Shown here piece by piece: positions 1 through 7,887 of a stretch of DNA of 64,000 nucleotides. Position 1 is the stretch's first letter. Every line of letters starts with the position of its first letter. The stretch lies in the NCBI RefSeq assembly GCF_000380245.2, contig NZ_HG428741.1:36627-100626 (forward strand), given 5' to 3'. The position numbers were made by a program, and so were the translations under genes. The stretch is from Bacillus massiliigorillae (GTDB lineage Bacteria; Bacillota; Bacilli; Bacillales; DSM-1321). The notes beneath the pieces were generated by a model. That model searched no databases. It saw only the letters and a program-made list of their open reading frames with translations, and was not told the DNA's origin.

Positions 1-1451
1 GGTTGTAATACATCATCTGGTACACCAGGAACGTGTTGTGGAATTTCAAGTCCAAATATAACGTCTTTTTCAGTTTCCACATTATTTAAATCGCCTTCTA
101 AAGCCGCTTGAATCATAGCACGTGTATAAGCTAGTTTCATACGACTACCTACACCGTATTCGCCACCAGTCCAGCCAGTGTTTACTAAGAATACGTTAGC
201 GTTATGCTCGTCAATTTTTTTGCCAAGCATTTCTGCATAAACTGTTGCAGGTAGTGGTAGGAAAGGTGAACCGAAACATGTTGAGAATGTTGCTTCTGGG
301 CTTGTAATACCGCGTTCCGTACCAGCAAGCTTACTTGTATATCCACTTAAGAAGTGATACATTGCTTGTTCTTTTGATAATTTACTGATTGGAGGTAGTA
401 CTCCAAAAGCATCAGCTGTTAAGAAAATAATTGTATTTGGATGTCCAGCAATACTTGGCTTAACAATATTGTTCATTACATCGATTGGATAAGCAGCACG
501 AGTATTTTCAGTAAGTGAATTATCATCGTAGTCTGCAATTCTAGAATTTTCATCAAGTACAACGTTTTCTAATACAGAGCCGAAGCGAATCGCATCGAAA
601 ATTTGTGGCTCTTTCTCACGTGAAAGACCGATACATTTAGCGTAGCAGCCACCCTCGATATTGAAAACGCCATGAGATGACCATCCATGTTCATCATCCC
701 CGATTAATTTACGGTTAGGGTCTGCTGATAGCGTTGTTTTACCTGTTCCAGATAAACCAAAGAATAACGCAACATCGCCTTCTTTACCCACGTTTGCAGA
801 GCAGTGCATTGAAAGAATATTGTTCTCTGGTAGTAAATAGTTCATAATAGAGAATATAGATTTTTTCATTTCACCAGCATATTCTGTTCCACCAATTAAA
901 ACGGTTTTGTATTCAAAAGAAATGATGATGAATGTTTCTGATTTTGTGCCATCAATAGCAGGATCAGCTTTGAAATTAGGAGCTGAAATTACTGTGAACT
1001 GTGATTCGTGATCAACTAGTTCCGCTTCAGTAGGTCGAATAAATAATTGATGTGCAAATAGATTATGCCATGCGTATTCATTTACTACTTGAATTGGTAA
1101 ACTTGATTTTTTATCAGCGCCAGCAAAGCCTTTGAAAACAAATACATCTTCTTGTTCTTTTAAATAAGCAATAACTTTATTATAAAGTTTCAAGAATATG
1201 TCTTGAGAAATAGGTTGATTAGATACCCAATCGATTTTATCTTTTGTAGAATCTTCTTCAACAATATATTTATCTTTTGGTGAACGACCTGTATATTTTC
1301 CTGTATCAGCTTTTACTGCACCTGTTGAAGATAGTACACCCTCATTACGATTTAACACTTTTTCAACTAGTTGAGGCACAGATAGTTGAACATTGATATT
1401 ACTACCTTTTAACAAATCATGTAGCTCATGTGAAATGCCCACTGTATTCAT
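1..1451 (-). CDS. pckA: Phosphoenolpyruvate carboxykinase (ATP), 3' end cut by window
   Basis: Converts oxaloacetate plus ATP to phosphoenolpyruvate, the first committed step of gluconeogenesis, in the cytosol. The minus frame from ATG at 1451 stays open to the window edge (483 codons; the family is about 528). It carries the kinase P-loop GLSGTGKTTLSADP, the upstream GGTEYAGEMKKS segment and the downstream GDDEHGWS metal/nucleotide region, all typical of ATP-dependent PckA. A strong Shine-Dalgarno (AAGGAAGG on the minus strand, about 1460-1468) precedes the start. It is divergent from metK, as in B. subtilis. Two sequences fitting the CcpN operator lie in its promoter region, so glycolytic repression is likely (inference). 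Confidence 0.97.
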   Translation of the reverse strand, partial: MNTVGISHELHDLLKGSNINVQLSVPQLVEKVLNRNEGVLSSTGAVKADTGKYTGRSPKDKYIVEEDSTKDKIDWVSNQPISQDIFLKLYNKVIAYLKEQEDVFVFKGFAGADKKSSLPIQVVNEYAWHNLFAHQLFIRPTEAELVDHESQFTVISAPNFKADPAIDGTKSETFIIISFEYKTVLIGGTEYAGEMKKSIFSIMNYLLPENNILSMHCSANVGKEGDVALFFGLSGTGKTTLSADPNRKLIGDDEHGWSSHGVFNIEGGCYAKCIGLSREKEPQIFDAIRFGSVLENVVLDENSRIADYDDNSLTENTRAAYPIDVMNNIVKPSIAGHPNTIIFLTADAFGVLPPISKLSKEQAMYHFLSGYTSKLAGTERGITSPEATFSTCFGSPFLPLPATVYAEMLGKKIDEHNANVFLVNTGWTGGEYGVGSRMKLAYTRAMIQAALEGDLNNVETEKDVIFGLEIPQHVPGVPDDVLQ

Positions 1452-1495
1452 TATGAGATACCTTCCTTTATCATTAATGTAATTTTCTTAATATT

Positions 1496-1523
1496 AGTAT
1501 AACATAACAAATAGTATAACACA
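1496..1523 (-). promoter_or_regulatory. Two CcpN-like operator boxes in the pckA promoter
   Basis: Read on the minus strand, 1506-1496 is TATGTTATACT and 1523-1513 is TGTGTTATACT. Both fit TRTGHYATAYW, the CcpN consensus as I remember it from B. subtilis gapB and pckA. The boxes start 17 bp apart, about one and a half helical turns, and each contains TATACT, which could serve as the -10. They lie about 45-70 bp upstream of the pckA start codon. Known: CcpN represses gluconeogenic genes during glycolytic growth. Inferred: the same control acts here. Confidence 0.6.
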
Positions 1524-1679
1524 TTAAATTTATTAATCTATACTAATTTATCCTAAAACCGTATTTTTTTATCTCTAGACGTATTTTTTGTGAATTTAAT
1601 AAATTTAAAATAGGTAGATTTATTAGAATATAATAATGAAAGAATTAGTTTTTTTCAAGTCATCAATCCTGTAAAAATA

Positions 1680-1707
1680 TTGACAAATCTATGATGTGTG
1701 TTATTAT
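1680..1707 (+). promoter_or_regulatory. SigmaA-type promoter of the metK S-box leader
   Basis: TTGACA at 1680-1685 and TATTAT at 1702-1707, 16 bp spacing, sit just upstream of the SAM riboswitch. Transcription would begin near 1714, a few bases before the P1 helix at 1726, which is the usual geometry. Confidence 0.7.
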
Positions 1708-1725
1708 TTATGTCTGAACGGATTT

Positions 1726-1913
1726 CTCTTATCCCGAGCTGGTGGAGGGACAGGCCCTACGAAGCCCAGCAACCTGCTATATGTGTTTTTTAGAACATAT
1801 ATAAGCGAAGGTGCTAACCTGATGCAAGGCAATGGCCCTTGAACGATAAGAGCGAAAGGCTTAAATGTACACAAACAAGTACCCTTTCCTCACATCAAGG
1901 AGAGGTTTTTTTT
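1726..1913 (+). promoter_or_regulatory. SAM-I (S-box) riboswitch with intrinsic terminator
   Basis: P1 is formed by CTCTTATC (1726-1733) and GATAAGAG (1845-1852). The conserved core is visible in order: GAGCTGGTGGAGGGACAGG, CCCAGCAACC, AAGGTGCTAACC and GGCAATGGCCC. It is followed by a terminator hairpin with arms CCTTTCCT (1883-1890) and AGGAGAGG (1898-1905) and a run of eight T. Known: SAM binding stabilises the core and allows termination, so metK is shut off when SAM is plentiful. About 130 bases of further leader lie between the terminator and metK. Confidence 0.96.
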
Positions 1914-2047
1914 ATGGGCATAATAGTCCTAAATAAAACCAATCAAGTTCCTGTATCTAGGGAATGATTTCCGTCAACAAAAGAGGGGAAGATGAATATG
2001 ATGAATATTCATAACAGCCTCTACCAATATTTGAGGAGGGTAATTTG

Positions 2048-3250
2048 ATGTCAAAAAAACGTCGACTTTTTACTTCAGAGTCAGTAACAGAAGGTCATCC
2101 AGATAAGATTTGTGACCAAATCTCAGATTCTATTCTAGATGCCATTTTAGCTAAAGATCCGAATGCACGTGTTGCGTGTGAAACTTCAGTTACAACAGGT
2201 TTAGTGCTTGTTGCTGGAGAAATTACAACTTCTACTTATGTAGATATTCCAAAAACAGTTCGTGAAACAATTAAAGGAATTGGTTACACACGAGCTAAGT
2301 ATGGTTTTGATGCTGAGACTTGTGCAGTCTTAACATCTATAGATGAACAATCTGCTGATATTGCTGCAGGTGTTGACCAAGCACTTGAAGCTAGAGAAGG
2401 CCAAATGACTAATGAAGAAATTGATGCAATTGGTGCAGGTGACCAAGGTTTAATGTTTGGTTTTGCATGTAATGAAACGAAGGAGCTAATGCCACTTCCT
2501 ATTTCTTTATCACATAAATTAGCACGTCGTTTAACAGAAGTACGTAAAGATGGTACTCTAGCATACTTACGTCCGGATGGAAAAACACAAGTAACGGTTG
2601 AATATGATGAGAACAATAAACCTGTTCGTATTGATACAATTGTTATTTCTACACAGCATGATCCTGATGTAACACTTGAGCAAATCCAAGCGGACCTTAA
2701 GAAATATGTTATTAATGAAGTAGTTCCTGCAGAATTAATTGATGCAGAAACGAAATACTTTATTAATCCTACTGGACGCTTCGTTATCGGAGGTCCTCAA
2801 GGTGATGCTGGATTAACTGGACGTAAAATTATTGTTGATACTTACGGTGGATATGCTCGTCACGGCGGCGGAGCTTTCTCTGGTAAGGATCCTACAAAAG
2901 TAGACCGTTCAGCAGCATACGCAGCTCGCTATGTAGCGAAAAACTTGGTTGCGGCTGGATTAGCTGATAAAGTTGAAGTTCAACTTGCATATGCCATCGG
3001 TGTTGCGAAGCCAGTATCTATTTCAGTTGATACATTTGGAACTGGTGTAGTAGAAGAGGATGTATTAGTTGATGTAGTTAGCAAACATTTTGATTTACGT
3101 CCTGCTGGCATCATTAAAATGTTAGATCTTCGTCGTCCAATCTATAAAGCAACAGCAGCTTATGGACATTTCGGTCGTAACGATTTAGATTTACCATGGG
3201 AACGTACTGATAAAGCTGAAGTATTAAAGCAAGCAGCGTTAAATAAATAA
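2048..3250 (+). CDS. metK: S-adenosylmethionine synthetase
   Basis: Makes SAM from methionine and ATP in the cytosol. The 400-aa product matches the usual length. It carries EGHPDKICDQISD near residues 15-27, GAGDQGLMFG near 120, and the glycine-rich GGGAFSGKDPTKVDRS phosphate-binding region near 270. An in-frame TTG lies directly upstream at 2045, but the Shine-Dalgarno GAGGAGGG (2033-2040) is best placed, 7 nt away, for the ATG at 2048. It is single-gene: an S-box riboswitch precedes it and a 16-bp perfect terminator hairpin follows. Divergent from pckA as in B. subtilis. Confidence 0.98.
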   Translation: MSKKRRLFTSESVTEGHPDKICDQISDSILDAILAKDPNARVACETSVTTGLVLVAGEITTSTYVDIPKTVRETIKGIGYTRAKYGFDAETCAVLTSIDEQSADIAAGVDQALEAREGQMTNEEIDAIGAGDQGLMFGFACNETKELMPLPISLSHKLARRLTEVRKDGTLAYLRPDGKTQVTVEYDENNKPVRIDTIVISTQHDPDVTLEQIQADLKKYVINEVVPAELIDAETKYFINPTGRFVIGGPQGDAGLTGRKIIVDTYGGYARHGGGAFSGKDPTKVDRSAAYAARYVAKNLVAAGLADKVEVQLAYAIGVAKPVSISVDTFGTGVVEEDVLVDVVSKHFDLRPAGIIKMLDLRRPIYKATAAYGHFGRNDLDLPWERTDKAEVLKQAALNK

Positions 3251-3260
3251 ACAGTTAAAA

Positions 3261-3304
3261 AGGCGTCCAAAAAGTGGTTTACATCACTTTTTGGACGCCT
3301 TTTA
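3261..3304 (+). terminator. Intrinsic terminator after metK
   Basis: Perfect 16-bp inverted repeat, arms 3261-3276 and 3285-3300, 8-nt loop, then a T run. A diverged sister of this hairpin lies after ytzC (16662-16706). Confidence 0.92.
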
Positions 3305-3456
3305 TGCTTTTAAAACCATTCGAAGTCGGTTTCATTTCAATTTTAATTTTACTTTTACTTAGTGGACTAACAGTATGTTTAAGATGAGTTATTGTGATTT
3401 CTCTTTCTTTTGTGAATAATAATATGTAAGAAATATAAATCTTGGAGGGGAATGGT

Positions 3457-4611
3457 GTGAAGATTGTTGTAGCTACTGATTCATTCAAAGGCTCGTTATC
3501 ATCACTTCAAGTGGGACAAGAAATTAAGCAAGGTATTATAAATTCTGCGCCTCATGCGAATGTTGAAATTGTTGGAATTGCGGACGGTGGTGAAGGAACA
3601 GTTGAGGTATTACTTCATGCAAATGGTGGTGAAAGAGTAAATGTATCTGTTCATGATCCATTAATGAATATAATAGAAGCTTCCTATGCAGTAATATCGG
3701 TTCGAGGTGAAGATTGTGTAATCATCGAGAGTGCCCAAAGTACAGGGTTAAATCTTGTTCCTCTACAGTCGAGAAATCCTTTGAATACAAACAGTTTTGG
3801 ACTTGGAGAATTAATTAAAGATGCTCTTGCAAAGGGATATCGTAAATTCTATCTTACCTTAGGAGGAAGCGCCACTAATGATGCTGGAATTGGTATGCTT
3901 CAAGCATTAGGCTGGAAGTTCTTCGATGAAAAGGGAGAGGTCATTGGAATTAGCAGGAATCCGCTAGTTAGAGTGGAAGACTTTAATGATTCACAAGTAA
4001 TGAGTGAATTGAAGGAGTGTACATTTACGGTTATGAGTGATGTGACGAATCCTTTTTATGGTGAACAAGGTGCCGTTCAAATTTTTTCTCGTCAAAAGGG
4101 AGCCACTCGTGAGCAAATGATTCTTTTAGAGGCAGCTATGTTCAAATTTGCTAAGTTGATTGAAAAGAAATACAAACGCAATGTTCAAGATGTTAAAGGT
4201 GCTGGAGCAGCAGGTGGTCTTGGAGGGGCTTTAGCTAGTATGCTTGATGCGAATATTCAATCTGGTATTGATTTGATTATAAATATGGTCGGATTAGAAG
4301 GGAAAATCAAAGAAGCAGACTTAATTATTACGGGGGAAGGTAGCCTTGACGGGCAATCTGTTATGGGCAAGGTTCCTGTTGGAGTAGCGAAACTGGCCAA
4401 GAAACATCATAAAGTGGTTATCGGTATAGCTGGTCGAATTGATACAGAATTACATGAATTAAATCAATATTTGGATGCTGTCTTTTCCATCCAAACAGAA
4501 TGTCGCAATTTAGCAGATGCTATGTCGCAACAAGTAACAAGTAAGCAACTTCAAATAACTACTGAACAGATTATTAGATTAGTGCAGGCTATTAGTTCAA
4601 TAAGAAAGTAA
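3457..4611 (+). CDS. glxK: Glycerate kinase (GlxK/GarK family)
   Basis: Phosphorylates D-glycerate with ATP, feeding glyoxylate- or glycerate-derived carbon to glycolysis. The 384-aa product starts KIVVATDSFKGSLSS and has ADGGEGTVEVL, TLGGSATNDAGIGMLQALG, GAGAAGGLGGALAS and TGEGSLDGQS, the signature stretches of the family. The frame opens at TTG 3442, but GTG 3457 is the better start because the Shine-Dalgarno GGAGGGG (3444-3450) is 6 nt before it. No partner genes of glyoxylate metabolism are adjacent, so the role is probably general salvage (inference). Confidence 0.93.
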   Translation: MKIVVATDSFKGSLSSLQVGQEIKQGIINSAPHANVEIVGIADGGEGTVEVLLHANGGERVNVSVHDPLMNIIEASYAVISVRGEDCVIIESAQSTGLNLVPLQSRNPLNTNSFGLGELIKDALAKGYRKFYLTLGGSATNDAGIGMLQALGWKFFDEKGEVIGISRNPLVRVEDFNDSQVMSELKECTFTVMSDVTNPFYGEQGAVQIFSRQKGATREQMILLEAAMFKFAKLIEKKYKRNVQDVKGAGAAGGLGGALASMLDANIQSGIDLIINMVGLEGKIKEADLIITGEGSLDGQSVMGKVPVGVAKLAKKHHKVVIGIAGRIDTELHELNQYLDAVFSIQTECRNLADAMSQQVTSKQLQITTEQIIRLVQAISSIRK

Positions 4612-4691
4612 ATGAGGCTTAATATTTGCTAATAAGAATTAACTACATAAAAATAAGAGGAGACCGTAAGTTTAATTTCTGTGGGCTGATT

Positions 4692-4830
4692 TTAAAAGAT
4701 AAGAATGTATATAATTTTGTGTAGTGTCTAACCTTACACCTGCTATGCTCGGAAATAAGCCAACCTCTTTTGAAAACCAAGTGCGGGTTTTCAAGAACAG
4801 CTCGTCTTATTTCTGCCGCATAGCTCTTTT
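4692..4830. repeat. Hairpin repeat, copy A
   Basis: The left end (about 4697-4733, GATAAGAATGTATATAATTT onward, then GTGTCTAACC) closely matches copy B at 4892 and copy C at about 7708. The body is a two-level palindrome: outer arms 4742-4759 and 4806-4824, GCTATGC plus GGAAATAAG against CTTATTTC plus GCATAGC, and inner arms TTGAAAACC (4770-4778) and GGTTTTCAA (4786-4794). It lacks the central block and the right end shared by B and C. Confidence 0.75.
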
Positions 4831-4868
4831 TTGATTGGATGTAAATCAAGAAGCATCAATCAAAAAAG
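4826..4868. repeat. 12-bp inverted repeat between repeat copies A and B
   Basis: CTTTTTTGATTG (4826-4837) and CAATCAAAAAAG (4857-4868) are exact complements around a 19-nt loop. It could fold in RNA from either strand and might act as a terminator for glxK, though it is over 200 bases from that gene. Confidence 0.6.
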
Positions 4869-4889
4869 ACCGGTGACGGTATTTCTTAA

Positions 4890-5070
4890 CAGATAAGAAA
4901 GTATATAAATTTGTGCGGTGTCTAGCTCCATCGCCCAGTGACGTATAGATTTCGCCCATCTCCCTACGATAAGTCAACATCGAATCAGCTATCGCCTCTT
5001 CGTGTTTCCTTTATCTCAGTCGAAGTGCTCCAATCTATACGTCGCCAAACGGGCGCTTGCGCTTTTCTTA
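4890..5070. repeat. Hairpin repeat, copy B, abutting the ytoA stop codon
   Basis: Starts like copy A and has outer arms GACGTATAGATT (4940-4951) and AATCTATACGTC (5032-5043), a perfect 12-bp match. A central block (CTCCCTACGATAAGTC..ACATCGAAT to TCGTGTTTCCTTTATCTCAG) is nearly identical in copy C, while the arms differ. It ends in GGCGCTTGCGCTTTTCTTA directly against the minus-strand stop codon of ytoA at 5071. From memory, elements with the ends GTGTCTAGCTCC and GCGCTTGCGCTTTTCTTA are common between genes in Bacillaceae. Confidence 0.8.
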
Positions 5071-5586
5071 TTATTCTTGAATAGACTTATAATATTGTCC
5101 TTTTTCTGCGTATTCTCTGCTTACTCGCAGCATATCTTGAATATCGGCTTCATTTGTTGGTCGTATTACTTTTGCTGGTCTTCCGAATGCCATTGAGTTT
5201 GGTGGAATGACTTTACCTTGTGGGACTAGGCTTCCTGCTCCAATAAAGGCTCCTTCTCCAATAACTGCCCCGTCAAGAATGATAGAGCCCATGCCGATTA
5301 GTGCACCTTTTTTTACTGTGCAGCTATGTAATATCACGCTATGACCAACTGTTACCTCATCTTCTAAAATGAGCGGGTTATTTGGGCTTTGATGTAGAAC
5401 AGAATTATCTTGAACATTCACTTTTTTTCCAATAATAGTGGGTGCTACATCACCTCGAATAACAGTATTGAACCATATACTGGATTCCTCTCCAATCTTC
5501 ACATCCCCTGTTACTACAGCGTTTTCAGCAAGATATACACTGTCGTGAATTTCGGGTTTTTTTTCGTGAAAAGGATAAACTATCAT
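5071..5586 (-). CDS. ytoA: Gamma-carbonic anhydrase-like hexapeptide protein YtoA
   Basis: A left-handed beta-helix protein of the gamma-carbonic anhydrase/acetyltransferase fold; its reaction in Bacillus is unproven. The 171-aa product is made of hexapeptide repeats (AVVTGDVKIGEESSIW, VIRGDVAPTIIG, VTVGHSVILHSC, VIGEGAFIGAGS) and ends in a short helix. Metal-ligand histidines are plausible in QDNSVLHQS and VGHSVILHSC. An upstream in-frame ATG exists at 5595, but the Shine-Dalgarno AAAGGGAG (5596-5603) overlaps it and is well placed for ATG 5586, which also gives the 171 aa of B. subtilis YtoA. Its stop codon abuts repeat copy B. Confidence 0.93.
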   Translation of the reverse strand: MIVYPFHEKKPEIHDSVYLAENAVVTGDVKIGEESSIWFNTVIRGDVAPTIIGKKVNVQDNSVLHQSPNNPLILEDEVTVGHSVILHSCTVKKGALIGMGSIILDGAVIGEGAFIGAGSLVPQGKVIPPNSMAFGRPAKVIRPTNEADIQDMLRVSREYAEKGQYYKSIQE

Positions 5587-5735
5587 TATGCACATCTCCC
5601 TTTGTGTATTTCGTGGAATTAGTATTCTATTGGTAGTTTATATTGAAAATTAACATATGTACAATATCTTTCCTTCGATAGGGGATTGATTTAAAATAGA
5701 GTTATGCTTTTCTTAATAAGGAGGTAACAAGCAAC

Positions 5736-6539
5736 ATGTATAAATGGGAAGCCGATGGGGATGCAAAGGCTGTTATTGTTATAGTGCATGGAGCCATGGA
5801 ACATCAAGGCCGCTATAAATGGTTAGTGGAAATGTGGCGCTCTGCCGGCTACCATGTCATAATGGGGGATTTACCGGGACAAGGATTAACCACTCGTTCG
5901 AAGAGAGGTCATATTAATTCTTTTGAAGAATATATAATAGAGGTTAAAGATTGGATTCAGGAAGCATATGAGTATCATTTGCCTATCTTTTTACTAGGAC
6001 ATAGTATGGGAGGGCTAATAGCTATACGTTTACTACAGGAAATGGAAGTAAATGTTGCGGGGCTTATATTATCCTCTCCATGTCTAGGGCTTGTAAGTTA
6101 TCCATCTAAGGCTATTCATGCTGCATCAGCTGTATTGAATCTTGCTTATCCAAGCTTTAAAGCAACTACTGGTATAACAATTGACATGGTAACGAGAGAT
6201 CCGGAAGTGCGTGAATCAAGCGCGAATGATTCGTTGTACATAACGAAAGTATCTGTTCGTTGGTATCATGAATTGCTAACAAATGTGAAGGAAGCTTTTG
6301 AAAATATTCCTGATTTATCAGATGTTCCACTTCTGCTAATGCAAGCTGGAGATGATAAAATTGTGGATAGACATTCGGTTAAAGAATGGTTTAATTATAC
6401 GCAATGTAGCGAAAAAGCATATAAAGAATGGCATGGACTATACCATGAATTATTTAGTGAGCCGGAAAAGGAAGATGTATTTTATTATGCAAAGGGTTTT
6501 GTTGAAAACGCACTTCGTAATTTAGGGTACGTTGTGTAA
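5736..6539 (+). CDS. ytpA: Alpha/beta-hydrolase YtpA, lysophospholipase type
   Basis: A monoacylglycerol lipase/lysophospholipase-like serine hydrolase (Hydrolase_4 family). In B. subtilis YtpA has been linked to formation of the phospholipid antibiotic bacilysocin. The 267-aa product has an early HGAMEHQGRY oxyanion-loop motif, the nucleophile elbow GHSMGG with Ser90, an acid around Asp207 (QAGDDKIVD), and His237 in GLYHELF. No signal peptide is seen. Shine-Dalgarno AAGGAGGT precedes the ATG. Only 18 bases separate it from ytpB, so they are co-transcribed. Confidence 0.93.
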   Translation: MYKWEADGDAKAVIVIVHGAMEHQGRYKWLVEMWRSAGYHVIMGDLPGQGLTTRSKRGHINSFEEYIIEVKDWIQEAYEYHLPIFLLGHSMGGLIAIRLLQEMEVNVAGLILSSPCLGLVSYPSKAIHAASAVLNLAYPSFKATTGITIDMVTRDPEVRESSANDSLYITKVSVRWYHELLTNVKEAFENIPDLSDVPLLLMQAGDDKIVDRHSVKEWFNYTQCSEKAYKEWHGLYHELFSEPEKEDVFYYAKGFVENALRNLGYVV

Positions 6540-6557
6540 TTAAGGAGGAAAAGTAAT

Positions 6558-7652
6558 TTGAGTATTCCTACGACACCTTTAATGTTAATGAATAAAGTAT
6601 ATAAAGGGATTTTTCCAAAGGTGCAGAAGGAACTGCATTATTGGAAAGAGGAAGCACGGAAGATTCCCAATCCAGAATTAAGACAGCAAGCAATAGATAG
6701 TATAGAGAATAAAGATTTTCATTGTGAAGGAGGAGCGATTTTTGCTCTTCTTGCTGAAAATCGTAAGTCAGAAGCTATTTCATTCATTATTGCATATCAA
6801 ACGATTAGCGATTATTTAGATAATTTATGTGATCGTAGTACATCTTTGGATGATCAAGACTTCACTGTACTTCACGAATCAATGTTCCATTCGCTGCAAA
6901 CAAATTCCCCCGAGGTCAATTATTATCGTTTTCGTGAAGATCAAGATGATGGAGGTTATTTAAAAAAATTAGTCTCAACATGTCAATCATTTTTACGTAA
7001 ACTAGAGAATTTTGAACATATAGAGGGATATTTGCAAGAGTTGTGTTCGTACTATTCTGATTTACAGGTCCATAAACACGTGCATGTGAATGAACGTGAA
7101 TTAAGGTTGAAAAATTGGTTTTCTTTACATAAAAGTAATCTTCCTAAAATGTCTTGGTACGAATTTTCAGCTTGTTCAGGTTCAACCTTAGGGATTTTTT
7201 GCTTGATTTCATATGCTCTACGAGATGATTTTAAACATGATCATGCAGAGCAAATACGTAATGGATATTTTCCTTATATTCAAGGATTGCATATAATGCT
7301 CGATTATTTTATCGATCAACAAGAAGATTTAGATGGTGGAGATTTGAATTTTTGTTTCTATTATGAAAACAATCAGGAACTATTTGCCCGTATGTCTCAT
7401 TTTGTTCAAAAGGCAGATCAATATTTAGATCTTCTTCCGCATAAGGGATTTCATAAACTGATTCACCGTGGATTATTAGGTCTATATTTATCTGATGAAA
7501 AAGTGGACGAGAAAAAAGAAACAAAAGTATTAGCGAAGAAAATGGTTAAGCTTGGTGGGATGCAGTCGCAGTTTTTTTATATTAATGCTAAGTTTTATCG
7601 TACCGTTAAAAAGATGTTACCGAGTAAGTTTGTAGTAGCTACGTTGAAATAA
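6558..7652 (+). CDS. ytpB: Tetraprenyl-beta-curcumene synthase (DUF2600)
   Basis: Cyclises heptaprenyl diphosphate to tetraprenyl-beta-curcumene, the first step to C35 sesquarterpenes found in Bacillus spores and membranes. The 364-aa product is all-helical and has the aspartate-rich stretch DYLDNLCD at residues 85-92 plus a second acidic run DYFIDQQEDLDGGD near residue 250, which would bind magnesium and diphosphate. The start is TTG at 6558 behind AAGGAGGAAAA. It is the second gene of the ytpA-ytpB operon and is followed by a hairpin terminator. Confidence 0.92.
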   Translation: MSIPTTPLMLMNKVYKGIFPKVQKELHYWKEEARKIPNPELRQQAIDSIENKDFHCEGGAIFALLAENRKSEAISFIIAYQTISDYLDNLCDRSTSLDDQDFTVLHESMFHSLQTNSPEVNYYRFREDQDDGGYLKKLVSTCQSFLRKLENFEHIEGYLQELCSYYSDLQVHKHVHVNERELRLKNWFSLHKSNLPKMSWYEFSACSGSTLGIFCLISYALRDDFKHDHAEQIRNGYFPYIQGLHIMLDYFIDQQEDLDGGDLNFCFYYENNQELFARMSHFVQKADQYLDLLPHKGFHKLIHRGLLGLYLSDEKVDEKKETKVLAKKMVKLGGMQSQFFYINAKFYRTVKKMLPSKFVVATLK

Positions 7653-7667
7653 GAAATTAATAATGAG

Positions 7668-7691
7668 CGCCCACATGATGTTATGTGGGCG
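7668..7691 (+). terminator. Hairpin terminator after ytpB
   Basis: CGCCCACAT (7668-7676) pairs with ATGTGGGCG (7683-7691) around a 6-nt loop. The T tract after it is weak (TTGTAGTTTTAT). Repeat copy C begins about 15 bases on. Confidence 0.7.
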
Positions 7692-7703
7692 TTGTAGTTT
7701 TAT

Positions 7704-7887
7704 AAAGATAAATAGTTTTGTGTGGTGTCTAACCTTACACCTTATACCTGCCCAGCTCCTAGTGGACTTCACCAACCTCCCTACGATAAGTCCACATCGA
7801 ATTGACTATCGTCTCCTCGTGTTTCCTTTATCTCAGTAGGTGGGCGGAAGAAGATACGGAGCTAAACAGGCGCTTCCGCTTTTCTTA
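7704..7887. repeat. Hairpin repeat, copy C, abutting the symporter stop codon
   Basis: The left end (GATAAATAGTTTTGTGTGGT, then GTCTAACCTTACACC) matches copy A. The central block (ACCTCCCTACGATAAGTCC through CTCGTGTTTCCTTTATCTCAG) matches copy B almost base for base. The right end GGCGCTTCCGCTTTTCTTA matches B and stops exactly at the minus-strand stop codon at 7888. The pairing arms (for example AGCTCC with GGAGCT) differ in sequence from those of B. Confidence 0.8.

Noticed and set aside
1914..1967. 17-codon frame (ATG GGC ATA ...) with AGGAGAGG upstream in the metK leader
   Set aside because: Its apparent ribosome-binding site is the right arm of the S-box terminator and the spacer is the T run; more likely chance.
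2284..2616. 110-aa minus frame inside metK
   Set aside because: Antisense shadow of a highly conserved gene; no start signal and no family resemblance.
3442..3456. TTG start for glycerate kinase
   Set aside because: It would place the Shine-Dalgarno GGAGGGG inside the coding sequence; GTG 3457 fits the spacing and the family N terminus.
4612..5070. Palindrome-rich region considered as an insertion-sequence remnant or CRISPR
   Set aside because: No transposase frame, no target duplication, and no regularly spaced direct repeats; it is the hairpin repeat family.
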